Shown piece by piece: positions 33,080-42,564 of a stretch of 64,000 nt of DNA. The translations under genes and the position numbers were made by a program. This DNA comes from Rossellomorea aquimaris (GTDB lineage: Bacteria; Bacillota; Bacilli; Bacillales; Bacillaceae_B): positions 496,001 through 560,000 of the forward strand of contig NZ_VTEX01000002.1 in NCBI RefSeq assembly GCF_008180865.1. The letters are read 5' to 3'. Under the pieces are notes generated by a model. It did not search any database. It had not been told where the DNA came from and saw only the letters and a program-made list of their open reading frames with translations. The first letter of the stretch is position 1, and each line of letters starts with the position of its first letter.

Positions 33080-35653
33080 TTACAAACCTTCTACCAGAGA
33101 GGTGAAGATTTCCGGCCGGTCAAAAAAGTACTCTTCCAAAAGCGGTTGGATCTCAAACATGAGAACTCCTTGATACCAAGCTTCTTCATCCATCTCCTCA
33201 GGCTTTCCTGCAAAGAAGGAATGACCGATTGCATACCCCGCACCAAGTTGAAAATCCTTCACAATCTCATCATTGATTTTTGTGACGGTATTCGTGATTC
33301 GCTGCATCATGGCTACTGATACTCCTGTCTCCTGAACAGCTTTATACCACTTTTCATTAAAGGCAGGTTCAAGCGTGATAAAGGCAAAACGCCGGCGAAG
33401 GGCAACTTCCAGCTGTGCGAGGGAACGGTCTGCCGTATTCATCGTACCGATCAAATACACATTGGAGGGCACCGTAAACTTTTTCTTCGAATAGCCCATC
33501 GTGACATACTCATCCCGCTTGTCACGCTCAATTAGCATAAATAGCTCGCCAAACACCTTGGACAGATTCCCACGGTTAATTTCATCGATAATGAAATAAT
33601 AATCCTCACCCGGATTTTCCAGTGCCCGCTGGCAGAAATCATAGAACACCCCATACTGAAGAGAAAAGCCATGCTTATCCGGCCTGAACCCCATCACGAA
33701 ATCTTCATAAGCATAATTCTGGTGGAACTGAACCATCTCGATCCGTGAAGAATCCTTTACTCCCATTAGTGAGTAGGCTAAACGCTTGGACACAAAGGTC
33801 TTGCCTACTCCCGGAGGTCCTTGCAGGATAATGTTTTTCTTGTAGCGCAGAAGACTGGTGATTTTATTGTATTGGTCGTCGTCAATGAAGACTTCTTCAA
33901 GGAAATCTTCTTTTGAGTAGGGTTGAAAGACTTCTTCAGTTTCTACAGGTATTGCTGAAAGAGCCTCTTTTAAATTTGGTTTTAAAATCCATTTGAAGTG
34001 GCCATTCTCTTCATTTTTGCCATTAAACAGTACGCACCAGTAACAACTTGACCCATCTTCATTCTTAACAGAACCGATCCCTGTAGATCTCAAAACTCGT
34101 TTTGCTAATTGAACGACCGGGGTATTGAAAGATGAATAATGTCTTCCAAGAGCTGCTGCCAACTGAGTAGGCGTAGCACCGCCACCTAACTCATGCATTT
34201 TTTGCAGGTATACTAAATCACTTTTCATAAATACCGCTTCATCCTGTAGAAGTTCCAGCCACATTTCAATACTAAGGTTATCTTCGTAATAATACTGAAT
34301 ATCCAAGCTTTCCTCTTCCACTTGAAAACCTTCTCTGTCCACTTCTTTAAATAAAGTCAATATATTCACCATTTTCTCGTGAAGCTTGTCGTAGGTAAAA
34401 GAATCGATATTCGTCTCCCTATCAAAATCTCCCTCTCCACTCCTCGGATGCTCAGATCCAAAGAGCAAGCCATATCTAATACCCTTTTCATCCACCGAAA
34501 CAAACAACTGCGGAGCCGTCTTATGACTGATATGCCCTTTCTCATAAACCGCCAGCCAGCACTCCGAGCATCCGAAATTTTGATTCCAGTTAAAGCCGTT
34601 TAGCACCTTATCTTTAACCAGCTCGAATTCCTTGAATTCTTCGATCTTCCTTAACGCCTCATGAATCTTCCTCTGTTCCTCCTGTACCTTTGCTTTCTTA
34701 TCGGCATAGTAAAGCTGAAATAAGATCGTGAAATCATTCCATGAATTCAGGATATTCGTTTCGTATTTCACCTTCACTTCGTTCTTAATTTCTTCAAGCT
34801 CTTCAATTGTCACAGAACCGAACTCAATAATCTTGTCAATGACCTTGGATTTGATCAAGTTGACCTTCTGAGAATTTTTGTACTGGCCTTTCAGAGTTTG
34901 GAGACTTTCCGAATCAAACTTGGAGAGAGTGTCCAGCAACCTTTGAGGGTCCAACTTGTAGCTATGCAATTCAGTCGCTATACCATATAAATAATCTACT
35001 GCACTTTCCACCTTGATTTGATCATATTGAGTACTGCAAAAGAAGAAATCTTGGATATCAAGAATCGTCATATCCACGTAGCTCTCCATTAAATGAGCCA
35101 GGGAAATCTCACACAATTGTAAATAGGTCTGATAATTTGACCCAACACTCGAAAGCTTCAAATCAATTCCGTAAGACCGCTTCAAATCCATGAAGACTTC
35201 CTGCTTATACAATGGATATTTAGTATAGTCGAGTGCCGCCAGGATATATCCGAATAAAGGAGCCCCCAAAGATATAGTAGAATTGAATTCCTTCCCCTTC
35301 TCCCTGAAAGCTTCAATCCTTTCCTCCAACGGAGCAGAGGAATAAATCAATTCATTTAATAGGTCAGCAACCTCACTTGGCCGCTCCTCCGCATACTTCA
35401 CCAAATCCGCTGTATTGCTCCAATGAACAAAGCTCCCAGCAGTCGGATTCTCCTTCTGCAGCTTTCTCGCAATATCCACAACCGTGTATTCAGTGATATC
35501 CTGTTCACCCATAAAATTGTTTAAACGAGACAGAATCTCTTCTTTATATGACTCGTCGTAAAGGGAATTGTTCTTGAATTGCAGATAACGTTTGAAGGAA
35601 ATATCTATGTATGAATCTTTTAAAAGTTGACGTTCCAGTTCTTGATTGGTCAT
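33080..35653 (-). CDS. McrB-type AAA+ GTPase of the first McrBC system
   Basis: Motor subunit of 857 residues. A long N-terminal specificity region (1-580) includes a segment with FGCSECWLAVYEKGHISHKTAPQLF (key parts CSECW and SHKTAP), resembling MrcB-like DNA-recognition modules, and an added ~80-residue winged-helix-like part (TPTQLAAALGRHYSS). The AAA+ motor has Walker A GPPGVGKT (~612-619), Walker B IIDEINR (~689-695) and the McrB signature GTMNTADRS (~736-744), then LRRRF. GGGGTG lies 8 nt before the ATG. It forms a two-gene operon with the McrC gene. Confidence 0.9.
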   Translation of the reverse strand: MTNQELERQLLKDSYIDISFKRYLQFKNNSLYDESYKEEILSRLNNFMGEQDITEYTVVDIARKLQKENPTAGSFVHWSNTADLVKYAEERPSEVADLLNELIYSSAPLEERIEAFREKGKEFNSTISLGAPLFGYILAALDYTKYPLYKQEVFMDLKRSYGIDLKLSSVGSNYQTYLQLCEISLAHLMESYVDMTILDIQDFFFCSTQYDQIKVESAVDYLYGIATELHSYKLDPQRLLDTLSKFDSESLQTLKGQYKNSQKVNLIKSKVIDKIIEFGSVTIEELEEIKNEVKVKYETNILNSWNDFTILFQLYYADKKAKVQEEQRKIHEALRKIEEFKEFELVKDKVLNGFNWNQNFGCSECWLAVYEKGHISHKTAPQLFVSVDEKGIRYGLLFGSEHPRSGEGDFDRETNIDSFTYDKLHEKMVNILTLFKEVDREGFQVEEESLDIQYYYEDNLSIEMWLELLQDEAVFMKSDLVYLQKMHELGGGATPTQLAAALGRHYSSFNTPVVQLAKRVLRSTGIGSVKNEDGSSCYWCVLFNGKNEENGHFKWILKPNLKEALSAIPVETEEVFQPYSKEDFLEEVFIDDDQYNKITSLLRYKKNIILQGPPGVGKTFVSKRLAYSLMGVKDSSRIEMVQFHQNYAYEDFVMGFRPDKHGFSLQYGVFYDFCQRALENPGEDYYFIIDEINRGNLSKVFGELFMLIERDKRDEYVTMGYSKKKFTVPSNVYLIGTMNTADRSLAQLEVALRRRFAFITLEPAFNEKWYKAVQETGVSVAMMQRITNTVTKINDEIVKDFQLGAGYAIGHSFFAGKPEEMDEEAWYQGVLMFEIQPLLEEYFFDRPEIFTSLVEGL

Positions 35654-35871
35654 GGAAGGCGCACCCCTTTGATTTTTAGTTAGTTTAGTAGGTTATAAAC
35701 CTGATTTTACCAGTAGATGATTTAGAATGAAACCGAGCTTGATTTTATTATAAAAAAGAACCCTAACAAAAAATGTTAACGGGTTTCAAACCATATAAAC
35801 TTATGATTAGTGTTCTTCACATCAAAACGAGCGCCTTTACCTTAATAGCAGGGAGAAAGATAAACACTATT

Positions 35872-35904
35872 AAAAAAGAGCACCCTTTTTCAGTAAAGGG
35901 TGCT
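35872..35904 (-). terminator. Rho-independent terminator after the Mrr-type gene
   Basis: AGCACCCTTT and AAAGGGTGCT pair around a short loop; on the minus strand CTTTTTTA follows. A second A/T-rich hairpin (AACCCTAACA/TGTTAACGGGTT) lies at 35759-35788. Confidence 0.78.
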
Positions 35905-35930
35905 TGATAATTATCTATATCTCGTGAAAT

Positions 35931-36950
35931 TTATTCTTCTTTATTTAACATCCAAACCTTCTTCAATGGTATTTCAGCCTTAATATCATCACTCAACGAA
36001 TCATAGTTCTCAAATAGTTGTTCAATAATCTTTGTAGAATCCCATAATCTCATTCTAAAAAATTGCTTTGGAATTTCTTTCTTTACTGAGCTTTTAAAAC
36101 CACTCCATGAAACAAGCAATCCATAGTCAGCGTTCATATTACTCATTGTACCGATTAACTGATCCATTGTGGGTCTGTCAACAGGAGTGTCAGTAGTCTT
36201 TATTTGCACACAAATTTTTGGAGATCCAAACCCAAGTGTATCAGCTGCTGCTAAGATATCAACACCCTGGTCAGCACCCTCGGGACTCTTATATGTAGTA
36301 AATCCTTTTGCCTTTAATATCTCTTCAATTAATGTTTCCATTTTGTGTCCTTTGAACTTTTTAATAATATGTTCAGAAATTCTATCAGAGATGAATTCTT
36401 CTAGATCAGGAATTATTTCGTCTTCTGTTTCTTCAATTTTAGTTGGAATTGGTTTGTCTACTACTTTCCAGTTATTTTTATACATATTCTTTATTCGTTC
36501 TTCGGCATTATTTTTATGAATTTTACATACTGTCATAAAGGCCCCTAATGAATAAAGGATATCTTGCTCAAAATTATCCCGAGGAATATCTTGACCGAAC
36601 CAATCAACTTCTCTATAGTGAAAATATGGACTTCCTAATTTTGGATCGTACGTATATTCACCTGTAATTTCCCCAAAATGAATAGTACGATTCATTTTAC
36701 TTGGCAACGCAATCCAATCACCTTTTTTCATCCTATGAGCTATAGGATAGATTTGAGACGCCCAATTGACTGCAGTCTTTTGCTTTTCTAAATCATATTT
36801 TTCAACTAAATAAGAATATAGATCTTCTTTCTTATCCAATTTTTTAAGATTAATATCAAGGTCGTCCCATGTTAAGTACACTCGATTATCTTGTAAAAAT
36901 TTATCCTCAAATTCCCCATTTGATCCAGCGCGAAATAACCAAATACTCAA
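35931..36950 (-). CDS. Mrr-type restriction endonuclease with PUA/EVE-like N-terminal domain
   Basis: Endonuclease of 339 residues, probably specific for modified DNA. The N-terminal ~165 residues (SIWLFRAGSNGEFE, later GDWIALPSK..RTIHFGEITGEY) look like a PUA/EVE-type reader domain. The C-terminal Mrr_cat domain has the classic order: GHKMETLIEEILKAKGF, then D (GADQGVDILAA), then QIK (VQIKTTDTPVDRPTMDQL). I place the start at TTG 36950, with GGGAG 8 nt upstream; ATG 36971 in the same frame has no ribosome site. It lies alone between the two McrB operons. Confidence 0.87.
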   Translation of the reverse strand: MSIWLFRAGSNGEFEDKFLQDNRVYLTWDDLDINLKKLDKKEDLYSYLVEKYDLEKQKTAVNWASQIYPIAHRMKKGDWIALPSKMNRTIHFGEITGEYTYDPKLGSPYFHYREVDWFGQDIPRDNFEQDILYSLGAFMTVCKIHKNNAEERIKNMYKNNWKVVDKPIPTKIEETEDEIIPDLEEFISDRISEHIIKKFKGHKMETLIEEILKAKGFTTYKSPEGADQGVDILAAADTLGFGSPKICVQIKTTDTPVDRPTMDQLIGTMSNMNADYGLLVSWSGFKSSVKKEIPKQFFRMRLWDSTKIIEQLFENYDSLSDDIKAEIPLKKVWMLNKEE

Positions 36951-37012
36951 TACCTTCACTCCCAGTTCCATATTTAATTAATTATTGTTCTAGCTTATAT
37001 CTAAATATTTCT

Positions 37013-39487
37013 TCAATTCTCTTCAAAAACAGCATCTTTAATTAACCGAAAAGCCATCCCTGGCTGCTTCCTCAACAACTCCAAAGAAACAACCTCCAAA
37101 ACCTCACCATCCTGCAAAACTTCAATCCTTTCACTAACCCTATTCAACAACACCTCCACATGCCCAATCTGATAAGCCAAAACCTTCCGAGCACGATCCA
37201 CCGAAACATCATCCAAACTAGTAAACACCTTACTAGTCAACCTCCTCAACATCCGCCAAAGCTTAATCTCCTCCCCAGACTTCATAAATAACTCCGGAAG
37301 CTCCTCAGACTGTTCCAACAATGACATCGTCGTCATCATATGCGACTGGATTCCGTATCCAACAGGCCTGATCATCTTCTTCAATGCGTGCCAGCTCTTC
37401 ACCTCGAACTTTACCTTACCGTCATAAACCTTAATATCCTCGACTCTTCCAAAATACTGAATTCCATTCAAAGGACCAGCATCACTACTCGCTTCACTAG
37501 TCACATACAAGGCAACATACAAACTCTCCTGCCATCCCCTCTTTAAAGAGGATGAGTCCAGCTCAAAATACTTGCCCCTCTTATACTCCTGGTAATTCGA
37601 CCTGTCATTGACCGTTCCAATAAGCACCTTCTCATCCAAAGAAGACTCCCAATGCTTCCAAGCACCAGTAGGCAGAACACCCTCCTCCTGCAGATCCTCA
37701 GGATTACTCTCCACCAACCGTTCTACTAATGTCTCCACCAGCACAGTAGAATTCGGCAAAAACGGCAGTCCCCCAATATTCACCTCATCAATACTCTTAT
37801 AAAAAGGATGCTCTAAGTAAGCCTGCTCTTCATTCCAAGGAAATAGCACATACGCACCAAAAGAATACCGCTCATAGCTATCCCTCTCATGATGCTTCTT
37901 GACCAATGCATCACGATATCGATGCATCGTATTAATATCCTCTTCCAACGGTCCAACCTTTTCAGCCTGATCAGCTCCGAAACCGAAATCTATTCGATAC
38001 TTCGCATCAAACACATAATGATAGTGATTATGAGAATACTTCTTCTCCACCTCAAGCATAATATCAGGCTTCTGCGTAACTGTAGGTACCTTCCCTTCCC
38101 TCTTTTGAAAAGAAAGGACAATCCGCTCCCCAGTCTGAGGATGGGTAAACACCTGCTTCGCATTCGAGGTTTGATCCAGATCAACGAATAACGCCCCATG
38201 ACGAATCGCCACAACATCCTGATATTCAGGCACATACTTCGTTCTTAATATCTGTCCCATCTTCAGGTACGTCCAATACTCATAAAGCGTCGCGACATCC
38301 TTCACTGACATTTTGAAAAGCTCACCCTTAAGCATCAACCCTCTTGTCACGACAAGATAGATTTTATACGCATCTCGATAACCAATCTTTTTCTGGATCA
38401 CCATGCTTGTGACCGTTCGATCTACCCTACTAATACCTTTCCAAAAGGGTTTATTCAAATAAGCCTTCAGGGTACCTTGCATCCCTTTGACCTTGAGCAG
38501 CAACTCTTCATCTACCTTCCGCTCATACCTACCAGATTGACTGCTTATTTTAGCAGCAAGATCCGCTACCTTATGAGTAAGCCGCTCCATCATCCACTTC
38601 ACAAATCGGTTCTCTAACGTATCATAGGTAATCGTTTTTCGAGCATTTAACCCCTTAACAGGAAAAACAGGCTTATCATGCAGCACGAGACCATTATCTG
38701 CTTCCATAAACAACTGAGGATTGCTTCTTAAATGCTTCCTCCCCCTACTATCCAATCTCTTGATCCGTTCCCCTCTCACCATCTGATGCTCTGTTAGCAG
38801 CTGGTGATGAGGCTGTTCCTCAATCCGTTGAATCGACTTGATGAAGCTCTGAAAATAAAACTCAATCAACCGATAAAACTCCGTCAAAGAAGGATTCTCC
38901 GATAAATGATTAGAAGCCCCGAGAAACGTCTTCTTGATAAAATGAAAAGCTAGATTATACACTTCATCATTTACTTCCTCTAGCAGCTTACGATAATCAT
39001 CCTTATAGCTTAATTTCGTTGGGAAAATCTCAAGCTTCACTTCAAGCAAGGTCTTCTCATGATGCTTAATCGAAAAGCTCGTATATCCCACTTCATTCAT
39101 AAACTGCAAATTCCCCATAAGTATTGGATGGCTTCCTCTACCTACTGGTTCAACCGCATTCCTTAAACCTGGGTGCTCATGATAAAAGGTCAGGGTTTTA
39201 TCTGTCTTGGGTGATATCACAATCTGATAGACTCCATTTTCAAAGAAAATAGGTGCAAAAGACTGCGCCTGCACTTCTTCAAGAGAATCCGTTTCCACAT
39301 CATACAATTCAACCGATCGAACTCCCTCGCCGCTATAGGTAAAAGTCATCGCTTCCTTCTCAAGAGCAGAATGCTTCCGATACTGTGATAAACTCTCGAA
39401 CCTCACATTATAAGGCATACCTTTGATATAAAGGGAGAAACCCTCGGTCTCAATGTACAGCAGCTCTTTCGTTTCCGATCCATTCAT
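37013..39487 (-). CDS. DUF2357/DUF524 nuclease, McrC-like partner of the second McrB
   Basis: A protein of 824 residues. The N-terminal ~300 residues are the DUF2357 region (DTLENRFVKWMM at its end is diagnostic). The PD-(D/E)XK nuclease follows, with KPDIMLEVEKK (Asp475) and YVFDAKYRID (Asp496, Lys498). A C-terminal extension (~600-824) includes a PUA/EVE-like segment (GPLNGIQYFGRVEDIKVYDGKVKFEVKSW, with GIQYFGRVEDI the telling part), perhaps a second reader. It starts 2 nt after the AAA+ gene, so the pair is a McrBC-like system with a different nuclease. Confidence 0.85.
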   Translation of the reverse strand: MNGSETKELLYIETEGFSLYIKGMPYNVRFESLSQYRKHSALEKEAMTFTYSGEGVRSVELYDVETDSLEEVQAQSFAPIFFENGVYQIVISPKTDKTLTFYHEHPGLRNAVEPVGRGSHPILMGNLQFMNEVGYTSFSIKHHEKTLLEVKLEIFPTKLSYKDDYRKLLEEVNDEVYNLAFHFIKKTFLGASNHLSENPSLTEFYRLIEFYFQSFIKSIQRIEEQPHHQLLTEHQMVRGERIKRLDSRGRKHLRSNPQLFMEADNGLVLHDKPVFPVKGLNARKTITYDTLENRFVKWMMERLTHKVADLAAKISSQSGRYERKVDEELLLKVKGMQGTLKAYLNKPFWKGISRVDRTVTSMVIQKKIGYRDAYKIYLVVTRGLMLKGELFKMSVKDVATLYEYWTYLKMGQILRTKYVPEYQDVVAIRHGALFVDLDQTSNAKQVFTHPQTGERIVLSFQKREGKVPTVTQKPDIMLEVEKKYSHNHYHYVFDAKYRIDFGFGADQAEKVGPLEEDINTMHRYRDALVKKHHERDSYERYSFGAYVLFPWNEEQAYLEHPFYKSIDEVNIGGLPFLPNSTVLVETLVERLVESNPEDLQEEGVLPTGAWKHWESSLDEKVLIGTVNDRSNYQEYKRGKYFELDSSSLKRGWQESLYVALYVTSEASSDAGPLNGIQYFGRVEDIKVYDGKVKFEVKSWHALKKMIRPVGYGIQSHMMTTMSLLEQSEELPELFMKSGEEIKLWRMLRRLTSKVFTSLDDVSVDRARKVLAYQIGHVEVLLNRVSERIEVLQDGEVLEVVSLELLRKQPGMAFRLIKDAVFEEN

Positions 39488-39489
39488 CC

Positions 39490-42054
39490 TTAACTACCCC
39501 AGAAAGAAGTGAAGCCATCATGCATGATTTTCGGGATCATATTAGACAGCTTTTCGGCTGATTTTGAAAAACGAGCTTCTTTCACGATCGAGGTTGTATT
39601 CATCTCATCCCACTCATGACTTGTACAGAACAGGAACAGCTTCTTCAGTGCTTCTTCTGTTTTCAAGTCGTTGCCTGTTAATCTTGGAAGAACCTTTTGA
39701 AGAAGCTGATAGTCAAAAGCGTCGTCAAACTCCATCAGCTGTCCTTCATTGTTATAAATCATGTAAAAGCAGACTTCATCTCGTACCCGGTAGCCGAAAT
39801 GAGCCTTGATCGGCTCCAATATGGTATTTACCTCAACAAGGAGCCCAGTGACCTCTCTCACCAAAACCTCATGATCAAAGAAAGCATCCTTCAGATTTGA
39901 AAACCTTCCAGCCATTTGTTGATTATCTAAAGCTACTGGTTCAGCAATGGAATCCCTTGTTAAAAAACCAAAATGATCTAACACAACGTCATTGTATTCA
40001 ATCGTATTCGCACGATCTAATACCTTTGGACTGAACGGATGAGTTGTCTCGTCCATGTTCACTGTCCCAATAATATAGAAATTGTCTCGTAAAAGAAGTC
40101 TCCCCACTTCCTCTTCCTCCACAACAGGAGCAGAAGTCAACTCTCCATTCTCACGATCACGACTTTCCATCACACTCAATAAGTCACTAAAATAGTATTC
40201 TACTCGCGCTAGATTCATCTCATCCAACAGCAAGAAATAAGGTTTATCTCGGTTTTCAGGCTGATTTGCTTCCATCAACACTTTTGTTAACGGTCCTGCC
40301 TGGAACTCTCCTTTAATATCCCTATATCCAATTAGATCCGATCCGTCACTCCAATCAGGTCTTACTGGGATCAGGGCAAATTGTCCATTTTCTGCTGTGG
40401 CACCAAGACTTTCAGCGAGCAACTGAACAATCTTCGTTTTCCCCGTTCCTGAAATACCAGACAGAATAACGAAGGGCTTTGTCTTTAGAGAAAGGTATAA
40501 GTTAATGATATCTTTGCAATCATAATAGTACCCTTTAGTAGAAATATAATCATGAATATGATCAATCAGTTTACCATCATTTTGAAACTCTACTTTGATT
40601 TCCTCTTCTTCAGGTAGAACCTCCTCTGTATCGTATTGAGTATTAGAATACTCTATGTATCTCTCATAATAAGCAATCATGCTCTCTAAATCGTCCACAA
40701 GCTCTCCTTCAGAAGGCATGTCATCTCTAAGATATTGTATGTAAGCAGCAGTGGATAAAGCATACCCCTTCGCTTTACTTGACTCACCAAGATATAAATC
40801 ATTATCCTTCTTAACCGTAGCCTTCATTTCTACATGATCACGGATTTCCTGCTTACGCTTCAACATTTCTTCTTTTGTCGTTTCTGTTACTCCCTGTGCC
40901 AACGTTAAATAAAGTCTACTCATATCTTCACTGAATAAATAAACGATATAATAGCCTCTTTGAGTAGAAATAGTAATTTCTTTATTCATAATCGCAATCC
41001 ACGGAACAGAAGCCCAGTTTCCTTGACCAACTGAACCCGTAACAGCATATTGTTCATTCAAACAATGCAGCTGTTTGAACTCTTTAGGTACATCATTTCT
41101 TACATATGATCCAAGCTCATTCCTCCCAAAAGGTTGGGCCTTAGCTGACACATAATTTTTCATGATATATAAGAGTTTTTCTCGTATCGACGTATTCACA
41201 ATAAGGTGCTCCTTCGGTGTATTGACTTGAATATTCGGGGAGTACTCATCATCGATTAAATCTACATGTTGAAGCCATTTAAGGAGATTGGTCGTTCTTT
41301 CTTTGGCTACACTATCCACCATTAGATTTTCCCCAAGTGAATTCCTTACAACTAGTTTTCCTACCTCAATCAATGCGCTCTTTTTCTCGATTGGGGTTTG
41401 GTCTTTTAATAAGCCCAATATTTCAATCGCGATTCTAAAATACTCTTTATGTAAAATTTGTTCCCTTAATAGCTCTATCTTGTTAGATGATTGAATGTAT
41501 TCATTGAAGAGTTCCTCGTTTTGATGTTGATCCTTATCCAGGAAACCTAACAATCTTAAGTCCTGACGTGCTCTTGACTTGATTCGATACTCATTACCTT
41601 CCAATTGCTCACTTAGTCTTTCAGGTTGATACTTACCCTCAATAACCTCCTCTAAAAAGGTCGTTACTTTATGGATTTGCTCATTCGGCAAGTCATCTGT
41701 TTTGAACTCAATGAACGAAATCGCTGTTTTTTGTACTTTCTCCACTACCTTTACAAAAGGCAGCCTAGCAAAGAAAGACATAATAAAAGAAGTTCTCCCC
41801 TTCGTTTTAACAAAGTCCTCTTTAGTAGCAACTCGTTTCGAGGAAAACTCTTCCCATGCTTGTTTTAGAAACTCAAAAGAAATAGATTCCATTAAAGTCG
41901 TTTTTTCTCCACGCTGGAACTTCTCCAATGATGACTCCGTTTCTACAAAAATCCCATTTTCATCTATCTTTCTTATGTAATTCCTCTTCTTCTGCGTTAA
42001 CGTTTCTACTATTTTTGTTTGTTCTGCCAATGCTTTTATAATTTCTATTATCAT
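39490..42054 (-). CDS. McrB-like AAA+ protein with MrcB N-terminal domain (second system)
   Basis: Motor protein of 854 residues. Residues ~1-290 are helical and include a possible winged helix (RARQDLRLLGFLDK). ~295-465 is the MrcB_N/DUF3578 domain: CLNEQYAVTGSVGQGNWASVPWI (VGQGNWASVPWI is the signature) and GYYIVYLFSEDMSRLYLTLAQG. The AAA_5 motor has Walker A GISGTGKT (~533-540), Walker B LLLDEMNLAR (~608-617) and GTVNMDETTHPFS (~663-675). It is translated just before the DUF2357 nuclease. The N-terminal domain likely reads modified bases or DNA ends. Confidence 0.9.
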   Translation of the reverse strand: MIIEIIKALAEQTKIVETLTQKKRNYIRKIDENGIFVETESSLEKFQRGEKTTLMESISFEFLKQAWEEFSSKRVATKEDFVKTKGRTSFIMSFFARLPFVKVVEKVQKTAISFIEFKTDDLPNEQIHKVTTFLEEVIEGKYQPERLSEQLEGNEYRIKSRARQDLRLLGFLDKDQHQNEELFNEYIQSSNKIELLREQILHKEYFRIAIEILGLLKDQTPIEKKSALIEVGKLVVRNSLGENLMVDSVAKERTTNLLKWLQHVDLIDDEYSPNIQVNTPKEHLIVNTSIREKLLYIMKNYVSAKAQPFGRNELGSYVRNDVPKEFKQLHCLNEQYAVTGSVGQGNWASVPWIAIMNKEITISTQRGYYIVYLFSEDMSRLYLTLAQGVTETTKEEMLKRKQEIRDHVEMKATVKKDNDLYLGESSKAKGYALSTAAYIQYLRDDMPSEGELVDDLESMIAYYERYIEYSNTQYDTEEVLPEEEEIKVEFQNDGKLIDHIHDYISTKGYYYDCKDIINLYLSLKTKPFVILSGISGTGKTKIVQLLAESLGATAENGQFALIPVRPDWSDGSDLIGYRDIKGEFQAGPLTKVLMEANQPENRDKPYFLLLDEMNLARVEYYFSDLLSVMESRDRENGELTSAPVVEEEEVGRLLLRDNFYIIGTVNMDETTHPFSPKVLDRANTIEYNDVVLDHFGFLTRDSIAEPVALDNQQMAGRFSNLKDAFFDHEVLVREVTGLLVEVNTILEPIKAHFGYRVRDEVCFYMIYNNEGQLMEFDDAFDYQLLQKVLPRLTGNDLKTEEALKKLFLFCTSHEWDEMNTTSIVKEARFSKSAEKLSNMIPKIMHDGFTSFWGS

Positions 42055-42239
42055 AGTTGTCTCCTAAATAGTCATTTCCTCTAGTTTATCACAATTATTT
42101 CCATGTAATAAAAAAGCCTTCCAGCAATATGCAAAGAAGTCTTAAATACCTAATGATATAAAGCATCTACCTTAAACGGTTCTTCTTGTAACCCGTCCGC
42201 GTCATGCCTTAAGGTTATCGAGTTTAATTGAACTCATCC

Positions 42240-42385
42240 AATCAGTCCCCTACCTTAATCAGAAAGATCTTTTCTTCAAGTCCCCCATCCTATTCCGATT
42301 AATCTCCTTCTATGCAGATTCAATACTTCTTCTCCATTTGTTTCAGCAGTAAAATAATCATCCAGCTCTTAATGCCCAGTAGATA
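42240..42385 (-). pseudogene. Decayed MazG-like gene (second copy of the gene at 52.6 kb)
   Basis: Two islands of homology to the MazG-like protein remain in order: ELDDYFTAETNGEEVLNL (intact copy ELDEYCAAATGGEAVEEL) from ~42370 down, and near 42290-42243 GGLEEKIFLIKVGD (intact copy GGFEEKVFLIEVQD). The part between them is deleted and stop codons intervene. At DNA level the last ~52 nt are about 77% identical to the intact gene's 3' end. No start remains. The rest of the 42055-42564 gap holds the AbiH terminator. Confidence 0.7.
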
Positions 42386-42390
42386 ATATC

Positions 42391-42445
42391 AAAAGCGAGT
42401 GGACGTATCTTTTACTTTAGAAGATAAGACACGCCCACTCGCTTA
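42391..42445 (-). terminator. Long hairpin terminator after the AbiH fusion gene
   Basis: AAGCGAGTGG and CCCACTCGCTT arms, extended by ACGTATCTT/AAGATAAGACACG with small bulges, are followed by TTTTGATATT on the minus strand, about 120 nt beyond the gene. Confidence 0.65.
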
Positions 42446-42564
42446 ACGCTTTATATTTATTTTAAAGCACTGCATTGAATGGAATCGAAACATGTAGTGG
42501 TTCATAAAGGTTCTTTCCTTTTGCTTCGACGATTAGCTTTAATAAATAAGAATTTTCACACTAT

